Below are positions 8,763-13,868 of a stretch of 13,868 nucleotides of DNA, piece after piece. Position numbers and translations under genes: made by a program. The stretch is from positions 1 through 13,868 of the forward strand of contig JACQWN010000117.1 in assembly GCA_016209245.1 (NCBI GenBank), read 5' to 3'. The first letter of the stretch is position 1, and each line of letters opens with the position of its first letter. The stretch comes from Bacteroidia bacterium (GTDB lineage: Bacteria > Bacteroidota > Bacteroidia > Bacteroidales > BM523). Below the pieces are notes generated by a model. That model saw only the letters and a program-made list of their open reading frames with translations, was not told the origin of the DNA and searched no databases.

Positions 8763-8898
8763 CTAAATGGTTAAATGGTAAAATGGCTGAATGGCTGAAT
8801 GGCGAAAATTTAGCAATTTAGCAATTTAGCAATTTAACAATTTAGCAATTTAGCAATTTAACATTTCGACAAGCTCAATGCATCGCAATTTAGCAATT
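8763..8898. repeat. 8-bp tandem array in two flavours, interrupted by a 17-bp insert
   Basis: From 8763 the sequence falls into consecutive octamers: five of the type nnnAATGG (8763-8802, including CTGAATGG twice), a bridging CGAAAATT, then TAGCAATT or TAACAATT (8811-8858), ending TAACATTT. The phase stays constant when the unit type changes. The array is broken at about 8867-8882 by CGACAAGCTCAATGCA, then resumes with TCGCAATT TAGCAATT (8883-8898). It lies just upstream of the giant surface gene and after the small exported protein gene. I recall similar octamer arrays as common intergenic repeats in Bacteroidetes; their function is unknown. Confidence 0.85.
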
Positions 8899-8904
8899 TT
8901 TAAT

Positions 8905-9315
8905 TCATTTGAATAATTCAATAAATTCATTTAACTCCATTTCCTTGTCATTAATTATTGCTGATTTAACCTGTAACTGTGTCAGAACCTGACGGAAAAC
9001 ATTTAGATAAGTTTCCGATTCAAGTATAAGAACACAGTCTCTTTCATCTGTATTTTGAGCAGGATGATTTTTGATTCCGAATTTTTTCACACCCGGAATT
9101 GCTGAAATATCAACTGTAATTTGTTTTGTATCGAACGATTTATCAAATCCTTTAATGACAAATTCAGAAATCATCTTTCCATCAGATTCTTTGAAAACAT
9201 TTTCCTTATCTTTTATAATGATTTTATTTGCGTTTTGAGCAACAGCAGTTGAAATCATACCTGCAAATGCAAGCAAGAGAAGAACGCTTATTTTATTTAT
9301 GTATTTCATAATCAT
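8905..9315 (-). CDS. Small exported protein of unknown function
   Basis: A 136-residue protein (134 if the second ATG at 9309 is used). The N-terminus MKYINKISVLLLLAFAGM is a clear signal peptide with likely cleavage after TAVAQ, leaving about 107 residues in the periplasm or outside. The mature part has one cysteine and alternates strand and helix predictions: KQITVDISAIPGVKKFGI, CVLILES, YLNVFRQVLTQLQV, SAIINDKEM. The order beta-alpha-beta-beta-alpha-beta recalls ferredoxin-like or HMA-like domains, but no metal-binding CxxC is present. I do not recognise the family. It stands alone between two repeat-rich gaps. Confidence 0.7.
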   Translation of the reverse strand: MIMKYINKISVLLLLAFAGMISTAVAQNANKIIIKDKENVFKESDGKMISEFVIKGFDKSFDTKQITVDISAIPGVKKFGIKNHPAQNTDERDCVLILESETYLNVFRQVLTQLQVKSAIINDKEMELNEFIELFK

Positions 9316-9640
9316 ACTTTTTTATTAGAAATAATAGTTATTATTCACCCCATCGAAGTACGAAAAAAATACGAACTTACGAACTACGAACACTGTTGAA
9401 AATATCAAAAAACTAATTCAAAATAAAGACAAATAATTATATAAAAACGTTGCCCGAACTGTCATTTTTTAAATATATGGCTGAATAGCAGGATGTTAAT
9501 ATGAATTTTTAAGATGTATTATAACCTCAGGAGTCCTGAACCTACACCCTGATGTAAGTAACAAATATAAATTTGTATTATATTAAAAAATATATAAATT
9601 CGCACAAAAATATTTATGTATAAGTTTAAAAAAAATATTT
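9316..9640. other. Gene-free region with short repeats and small hairpins
   Basis: No coding frame of any quality is seen on either strand. It holds an inverted repeat AATAATA-GT-TATTATT (9330-9345), four TACGAA units (9359, 9370, 9378, 9385), a small perfect hairpin TCAGGA-G-TCCTGA (9527-9539), and the serC promoter described separately. The hairpin lies upstream of the promoter, so it is not a leader attenuator if that promoter is right. Confidence 0.6.
9572..9602 (+). promoter_or_regulatory. Candidate serC operon promoter
   Basis: TTTG at 9572-9575 is followed after 19 bp by TAAATTCG at 9595-9602. This fits the Bacteroidetes TTTG / TAnnTTTG promoter layout with one mismatch in the -7 box. 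It lies 38 bp before the serC ATG, which gives a short leader. Confidence 0.5.
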
Positions 9641-10714
9641 ATGAAAAAACATAATTTTAATCCGGGTCCGTCAATATTACCGCAGTTTACGGTAGAGAAC
9701 ACAGCTAAAGCTGTGCTTGACCTCGACGGCATTGGCTTGTCGGTGATGGAAATTTCGCATCGCAGCAAAGAATTTGAAGCAATCTTAAACGAAGCAATTG
9801 CTCTTTTCAAGGAGTTACTTGAAATACCACAAGGTTATCATGTATTGTTCCTTGGAGGTGGTGCAAGCCTTCAATTCTGCATGGTTCCGTACAATATGCT
9901 CGAAAAAAAAGCCGCATATCTCGTAACAGGCGAATGGGCCTCTAAGGCATTTAAGGAAGCTAAATTCTTCGGCGAATTGCTTGAAGTGGCATCTTCAAAG
10001 GATAAAAATTTCAGCTATATTCCGAAAGGTTTTATTATTCCTGCTGATGCCGATTATTTTCATATCACTACTAATAATACAATATATGGTACTGAGATGA
10101 AGAAAGATATTGATTCACCCGTTCCGTTGGTAGCCGATATGTCGTCGGATATTTTCAGCAGGCCTGTTGATGTTTCTAAATATGCTATAATTTATGGCGG
10201 CGCCCAGAAAAATCTTGCCCCTGCCGGAGTTACTTTTATAATCATAAAAGAAAGCATTCTTGGCAAAGTTACCCGTGCTATTCCGACTATACTCGATTAT
10301 CGCACTCACATTAAAAACGGTTCTCTTTTCAATACCCCACCATGCCTGGCTATCTATTCCGCACTGCAAACTCTGAAATGGCTTAAAAACCTCGGAGGAC
10401 TTAACGCAATGCATAAAATTAACACTGAAAAAGCCAGGATCCTTTATGATGAAATTGACAGGAACAAGCTATTCAAAGCGACTGTTACCAGCGAGGAAGA
10501 CCGTTCCATTATGAATATCTGCTTTATTATGAACGATGAGTATAAACAATTAGAAGAAGAATTTCAGAATTTTGCGAAATCCAAAGGCTTGCTTGGAATA
10601 AAAGGTCATCGTTCTGTAGGCGGTTTCAGAGCTTCCTGCTATAATGCATTACCGCTTGAAAGCGTTCAAGCATTGGTAAATGCTATGAAAGAGTTTGAAA
10701 AAATGAAAATTTAA
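9641..10714 (+). CDS. serC: Phosphoserine aminotransferase
   Basis: A 357-residue cytoplasmic PLP enzyme that converts 3-phosphohydroxypyruvate and glutamate to phosphoserine and 2-oxoglutarate, the second step of serine synthesis; it may also act on the pyridoxine pathway intermediate. The start gives the family N-terminus [18 protein letters not shown] (38-45) and [10 protein letters not shown] (70-79) contact substrate and cofactor phosphate. [12 protein letters not shown] is at 141-152. The PLP-binding lysine is K190 in YGGAQKN. The C-terminal [15 protein letters not shown] is typical. Length is normal and nothing looks broken. It is first in an operon; the next gene starts 8 bp after its stop. 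Confidence 0.96.
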   Translation: MKKHNFNPGPSILPQFTVENTAKAVLDLDGIGLSVMEISHRSKEFEAILNEAIALFKELLEIPQGYHVLFLGGGASLQFCMVPYNMLEKKAAYLVTGEWASKAFKEAKFFGELLEVASSKDKNFSYIPKGFIIPADADYFHITTNNTIYGTEMKKDIDSPVPLVADMSSDIFSRPVDVSKYAIIYGGAQKNLAPAGVTFIIIKESILGKVTRAIPTILDYRTHIKNGSLFNTPPCLAIYSALQTLKWLKNLGGLNAMHKINTEKARILYDEIDRNKLFKATVTSEEDRSIMNICFIMNDEYKQLEEEFQNFAKSKGLLGIKGHRSVGGFRASCYNALPLESVQALVNAMKEFEKMKI

Positions 10715-10722
10715 AAAAGATT

Positions 10723-10983
10723 ATGAATGCAATAACAATAAATAATGCGATTACAAATTTTCCAAAACTTGTAGCCGATACTATTCGAAATTTTGAAGAA
10801 ACCATAATTGTTTCAGATCAAGGATCGGTTGTTTTAATATCACAAACTGATTGGGAAAGGATAATTGAAACATTACGTTTACTTCGTGATAAACAATCGC
10901 TCAAAGCTTTGATAGAAGGTCACAAAATAAGAAGAAAAAAGCAAAAACACCAGGGCAAAACCATTGAAGAGGCATTCTTTTAA
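10723..10983 (+). CDS. Orphan Phd/YefM-family antitoxin-like protein
   Basis: An 86-residue protein. The first 55 residues have the Phd/YefM pattern: ITINNAITNFPKLVAD as DNA-binding N-terminus, then ETIIVSDQGSVVLIS and DWERIIETLRLL. Such proteins repress their own promoter and neutralise a RelE/YoeB/Doc-type toxin through the C-terminal tail. The tail here is very basic (GHKIRRKKQKHQG) and ends TIEEAFF. No toxin gene follows: only 48 bp separate it from the serA start. It sits 8 bp after serC, so it is transcribed with the serine operon and probably lacks its own promoter. It may be a remnant, a stray antitoxin against a toxin elsewhere, or a local regulator. Confidence 0.75.
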   Translation: MNAITINNAITNFPKLVADTIRNFEETIIVSDQGSVVLISQTDWERIIETLRLLRDKQSLKALIEGHKIRRKKQKHQGKTIEEAFF

Positions 10984-11031
10984 AGGACATTATCAATGGT
11001 AAATAAAAGCAAATAATTAAAAAATTTAATT

Positions 11032-11865
11032 ATGAAAAAAATACTAGTAGCTACCGAAAAACCATTTGCAAAAGTTGCAGTGGAGGGTATAAAAAGAATC
11101 GCAGAAGAAGCCGGTTAAGCGACAAAAGAAGTGCTCGATGCCGGACAGAATCTTAAAATTATTGTCCGGGCGGGTGCGGGTTACGACAATATTGACCTTG
11201 CAGCGGCAACAGCAAAGGGCATTGTCGTTATGAACACACCCGGACAAAATTCCAATGCTGTTGCCGAGCTGGCATTCGGTATGATGGTCTTTATGGCAAG
11301 GGGACAGCTCAAAGGTATTTCAGGCAGCGAACTTAAGGGGAAAAAACTAGGAATTCATGCTTATGGCGCAGTAGGAAAACTGGTGGCAAAAATTGCTAAA
11401 GGTTTCGGTATGGAGCTTTATGCATACGACCCATATATCCCTAAAGAAACTATCGAAAAAGACGGTGTAAAATGTGTTGAATCTGCCGAAGACCTTTACA
11501 GCACATGTCAATATGTTTCCATACATATTCCGGCAAATGAAAAGACAAAAAAAACAATCAATCTCAGCTTGATGGCGATGATGCCCAAAGGCGCTACTCT
11601 TGTCAATACAGCAAGAAAAGAAGTGATTGATGAGGGAGCGCTCGCAAAGATTCTTGAAGAGCGTCCCGATTTTAAATATATAACAGATATTGCACCTGAT
11701 TGCCATGCTGACCTCGCAACACGTTTTGCTGACAGATATTACGCTACACCTAAAAAACAAGGCGCCGAAACTTCAGAAGCAAATATTAATGCAGGTTTAG
11801 CTGCGGCTCAACAGATAATAAATTTTTTTGAAAATGGCGATAAAACATATCAGATAAATAAATAA
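11032..11865 (+). pseudogene. serA: D-3-phosphoglycerate dehydrogenase, interrupted (internal deletion with stop)
   Basis: NAD-dependent oxidation of 3-phosphoglycerate, the first step of serine synthesis. ATG 11032 starts MKKILVATEKPFAKVAVEG, the right N-terminus, but the frame hits TAA at 11116-11118 after 28 codons. The same frame then continues with ATKEVLDAG and a good body to 11865: RAGAGYDN, NTPGQNSNAVAE, the nucleotide-binding HAYGAVG with an aspartate (YAYD) at the expected distance, VNTARKEV and ATPKKQGAET. In related Bacteroides enzymes about 30 residues of the N-terminal substrate domain lie between these parts; they are missing, and the join itself makes the stop (TA|A). The usual catalytic histidine is replaced by lysine (ATPKKQGA), as in the Bacteroides/Entamoeba type. 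A GTG at 11131 could restart translation, but would lack most of the N-terminal domain. Confidence 0.85.
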
Positions 11866-11882
11866 TTCGGGTCTGTGCTATC

Positions 11883-13412
11883 ATGAATGAGGAGATACAT
11901 ATTGTTTTATGCTCCGAAGAAAACATACCTGAAGTTGTTACAATTTCTCAGTCCTTGAGTGCAGATGGTCTTGTAAATGTGTTGAATACTAAGGAATTGC
12001 AAAAAGGGGGTGAGAATTATTATGTAATTGTGGCGAAACTGGATGATCATGTTGTTGGATTTGCTGTATCTTCATACTCATGGGGAAAACTGCATATTGA
12101 AGAATTGGGTGTAAAAAAAGAGATACAGAGAAAGGGTATTGGAAAAAAAATTATTGAACATCTTATTATACATGCAAAAGAAAAAAAACTTCCTGAAGTA
12201 TATTGTGAAGTCAAGGCAATAAATATTGCCAGACCGTATGATGTACTAAACAAAGAAGAAGCGCGTGGAGAATCGGAAGGTAATCCATACAGTTTTCTGC
12301 ATGTAACTAAGCCAGAAATTGACCTTCCTGACTCGGTTGATCATTATGCTCCCCAAGTATATCAAAAGGGAAAAGAAAACTATGAAAAATTAATCAGGGA
12401 TAAAATTTTTCAGCAAGACGCTCATGAATATCTTTACATCTATGCTCAGACAATGCATGGGCGTACACAGTATGGCCTGGTAGGTTGTGCAAGTGTTGAC
12501 GATTATAAGAACAATATAATCAAGAAGCATGAAAAAACACTTCCTGCTAAAGAACAAGAACGCATGAATCATATCAGGGTCAGCGGTGTGCAATACGAAC
12601 CCGTTTTTTTTACGTACAGGGATGTTCCTGAAATAAATGAAATAGTTGCTCAAATAGTAAAAGAGCAGGAACCAGAATATGATTTTACTGCAGTTGACGG
12701 CATAGGTCATCATTTTTGGGTTATCCAAGAGCAGAAAACAATTGACCTGCTTGTAAGTTACTTTTCGAAAATTCCTTATACTTATGTCGCCGATGGGCAT
12801 CATCGTACTGCCGCCGCTGCGCTTGTGGGTAATGAAAGAAAACAAAAAGACCCGAACCATAGCGGTAATGAAGAATATAATTATTTCCTCGCCGTACACT
12901 TTCCCGCAAGCCATCTTCAAATTCAGGATTACAACAGAGTTATAAAAGACTTGAATGGTCTGTCAAAAGAAGATTTTCTCAAAAAGCTCGAAGCCGTTTT
13001 TGTTGTCGAAAATAGAGGTATTGAAATATATAAACCCGAAAAAGGTCATGTTTTTAGTATGTATCTTGATGGCTATTGGTATAAGGTTACCCCTTTATCT
13101 AGTGCTTATGACGATATTGACCCTATCGGGTGTCTTGATGTTACAATTCTTTCCGACCATGTACTGGATAAAATATTAGGAATAACCGATCTGAGAAAAT
13201 CAAAACGTATTGATTTTATCGGAGGTATAAGGGGCCTTGGCGAGCTGAAAAAACGGGTTGACAGCGGAGACATGGCAGTGGCTTTTGCATTATTCCCTGT
13301 AACTATGGAGCAATTAATGACCATTGCCGACACAGGAAACATAATGCCGCCAAAAACTACCTGGTTTGAGCCCAAGTTGAGAAGCGGACTTGTCATTCAT
13401 AGTCTGGATTAA
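11883..13412 (+). CDS. GNAT acetyltransferase fused to DUF1015 protein, each trimmed at the join
   Basis: A 509-residue protein starting 17 bp after serA. Residues 1-116 are a GNAT domain: acetyl-CoA-binding motif ELGVKKEIQRKGIGKKII with the Q-R-K-G-I-G loop, then EVYCEVKAINIA, where members usually continue through the last helix and strand. From residue 117 (RPYDVLNKEEAR) it is DUF1015, with YIYAQTMHGRTQYGL, ASVDDY, IKKHE, ADGHHRTAAA (303-312), EEYNYFLAVHFPA, DFIGGIRGLGEL and KTTWFEPKLRSG. DUF1015 normally has about 20 more residues before RPYDV, and GNAT about 30 more after INIA. The in-frame fusion therefore looks like a deletion joining two neighbouring genes, at 12228-12232. DUF1015 often follows serC-serA in Bacteroidetes; its ADGHHR motif recalls ParB/SerK-like proteins. 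The function is not established. Confidence 0.85.
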   Translation: MNEEIHIVLCSEENIPEVVTISQSLSADGLVNVLNTKELQKGGENYYVIVAKLDDHVVGFAVSSYSWGKLHIEELGVKKEIQRKGIGKKIIEHLIIHAKEKKLPEVYCEVKAINIARPYDVLNKEEARGESEGNPYSFLHVTKPEIDLPDSVDHYAPQVYQKGKENYEKLIRDKIFQQDAHEYLYIYAQTMHGRTQYGLVGCASVDDYKNNIIKKHEKTLPAKEQERMNHIRVSGVQYEPVFFTYRDVPEINEIVAQIVKEQEPEYDFTAVDGIGHHFWVIQEQKTIDLLVSYFSKIPYTYVADGHHRTAAAALVGNERKQKDPNHSGNEEYNYFLAVHFPASHLQIQDYNRVIKDLNGLSKEDFLKKLEAVFVVENRGIEIYKPEKGHVFSMYLDGYWYKVTPLSSAYDDIDPIGCLDVTILSDHVLDKILGITDLRKSKRIDFIGGIRGLGELKKRVDSGDMAVAFALFPVTMEQLMTIADTGNIMPPKTTWFEPKLRSGLVIHSLD

Positions 13413-13416
13413 AAAA

Positions 13417-13563
13417 TTAGTAATTCATCAGTTCCTGCCATAGTGGATGTAATACTTGATTTTGTGTTTTAGAGCTTAAAATTGAAAAAACCTCTTCTTC
13501 AATTATTGTATCTATATTTTTTCTGTTTTTTTCTAATTCAGATAAAATCTTTTTAATCCTAAA
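13417..13563 (-). pseudogene. C-terminal 47 codons of an unknown gene cut off at its 5' side
   Basis: On the minus strand, codons run from 13563 to a TAA at 13417-13419 with protein-like composition: IKKILSELEKNRKN, IDTIIEEEVFSIL, QVLHPLWQELMNY. There is no start codon near the 5' edge, and an in-frame stop lies at 13564-13566. The insertion sequence begins at about that point. It is best read as the tail of a gene interrupted by the IS. I do not recognise the family. Confidence 0.5.
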
Positions 13564-13576
13564 TTAACACCTAATT

Positions 13577-13652
13577 GTTAATAACTATGTAAAAAAAATT
13601 TTTTTAATTACTTGAAATTAAGTATTTTTGTGTCAAAAATATAGTTATTAAC
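13577..13652. repeat. Perfect 12-bp inverted repeat around the transposase promoter
   Basis: GTTAATAACTAT at 13577-13588 and ATAGTTATTAAC at 13641-13652 are exact reverse complements, 52 bp apart. Between them lie an A8T7 tract (13591-13605), a small hairpin TACTT-GAAATT-AAGTA (13608-13623) and a promoter box. They may be binding sites for the transposase, or the inner part of the IS end. Confidence 0.6.
13623..13630 (+). promoter_or_regulatory. Candidate -7 box for the transposase gene
   Basis: TATTTTTG matches TAnnTTTG exactly, 32 bp before the ATG at 13663, inside the 12-bp inverted repeat. No clear -33 TTTG is seen. Confidence 0.4.
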
Positions 13653-13662
13653 TTATAGTACT

Positions 13663-13868
13663 ATGGCATACATTGTTAAGCAACCAATCAAGGGTAACAT
13701 TTACTTGTATAGAGCTGAAAGTTACTGGGATAAAGAAAAAAAACAGCCTCGTCAACATAGGATATATTTGGGCCCCGAAGAGAAAAAAACTAAATTAGCG
13801 CTAAGAAAAATCAAAAACGCAAATCTGATCAGCAAATCATACGGAACTGTCTTCCTGCTTAATTATAT
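13663..13868 (+). CDS. Transposase, N-terminal fragment (IS4/IS1634-like), runs off the window
   Basis: The first 68 residues begin MAYIVKQPIKGNIYLYRAES, followed by YWDKEKKQPRQHRIYLGPEE and KSYGTVFLLNY. The pattern of a short N-terminus, then K-G-N-I-Y-L-Y, Y-W-D-K-E-K-K and Y-L-G is what I know from the start of IS1634-type members of the IS4 DDE transposases. The catalytic residues lie beyond the window. The 5' side is AT-rich with inverted repeats, and the cut gene tail just upstream supports a mobile element. The family call is from recall of the N-terminus only. Confidence 0.65.
   Translation, partial: MAYIVKQPIKGNIYLYRAESYWDKEKKQPRQHRIYLGPEEKKTKLALRKIKNANLISKSYGTVFLLNY

Larger units (their letters stand above)
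13577..13868 (+). mobile_element. Left end of an insertion sequence
   Basis: The transposase start, the inverted repeat before it and the truncated minus-strand gene ending at 13563 place an IS left end at about 13564-13577. The exact terminal inverted repeat and target duplication cannot be set without the right end. Confidence 0.55.

Noticed and set aside
8763..8898. CRISPR array
   Set aside because: Units are 8 bp and contiguous with no spacers, and no cas genes are present.
9527..9558. Riboswitch or attenuator for the serC operon
   Set aside because: The hairpins are short and lie upstream of the best promoter; no leader peptide or known aptamer pattern is visible.
10965..11015. Frameshift at the TTTT run extending the antitoxin C-terminus
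   Set aside because: One extra T would give a tail ending KDIINGK, but I cannot show that family members end that way.
10996..11016. A 6-codon frame (MVNKSK) after the antitoxin as a toxin remnant
   Set aside because: Far too short to identify, and any AT-rich gap would offer such frames.
11131..11865. A normal short gene starting at GTG 11131
   Set aside because: The same frame upstream encodes the true SerA N-terminus from ATG 11032, so this is the downstream part of a broken gene; restart at the GTG is possible but unsupported.
12390..12920. A 176-residue minus-strand frame opposite DUF1015
   Set aside because: The plus strand carries clear DUF1015 motifs throughout; the minus frame looks like random hydrophobic and basic residues.

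Overview
The window reads as chromosome of an uncultured or environmental member of the Bacteroidetes (Bacteroidota), most like Bacteroidales. Four things point there: a very large secreted protein with the remains of a type IX secretion (T9SS) C-terminal signal, the Bacteroides-type second elongation factor G, the serC-serA-DUF1015 gene order with a Bacteroides/Entamoeba-like phosphoglycerate dehydrogenase, and promoter boxes of the TTTG...TAnnTTTG form. The DNA is AT-rich. Start codons generally lack strong Shine-Dalgarno sites, as usual in this phylum.

Layout. (1) 1-999: the 3' end of a repeat-containing surface protein, overlapping by 23 bp a gene with an N-terminal helix-turn-helix. (2) 1066-3222: an intact EF-G2-type translation factor, ended by a perfect 23-bp stem that also lies at the end of the next, convergent gene. 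(3) 3278-8733, minus strand: a giant exported protein with about eight cysteine-bearing Ig/SprB-like repeats, a PKD domain and a type B T9SS sorting domain that has lost its middle and is now out of frame. (4) 8763-8900: an octamer tandem array. (5) 8905-9315, minus strand: a small exported protein of unknown function. (6) 9316-9640: a gene-free stretch ending in a good serC promoter. (7) 9641-13412: a serine-biosynthesis operon, serC - orphan Phd-type antitoxin - serA (broken) - GNAT/DUF1015 fusion. (8) 13417-13868: the last 47 codons of a minus-strand gene cut off by the left end of an insertion sequence, whose transposase runs out of the window.

The most striking overall feature is three separate places where sequence appears to be missing inside or between otherwise well-kept coding regions: the sorting domain near 3465, serA at 11116-11118, and the GNAT/DUF1015 junction near 12230. 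Estimated from recalled family lengths, the first two losses are each of the order of 100 bp. Either this genome carries an unusual load of short deletions, or an assembly has closed gaps wrongly. The reads would tell. The serine operon is also notable for an antitoxin gene with no toxin, and for a DUF1015 protein whose ADGHHR motif resembles the ParB/SerK fold.
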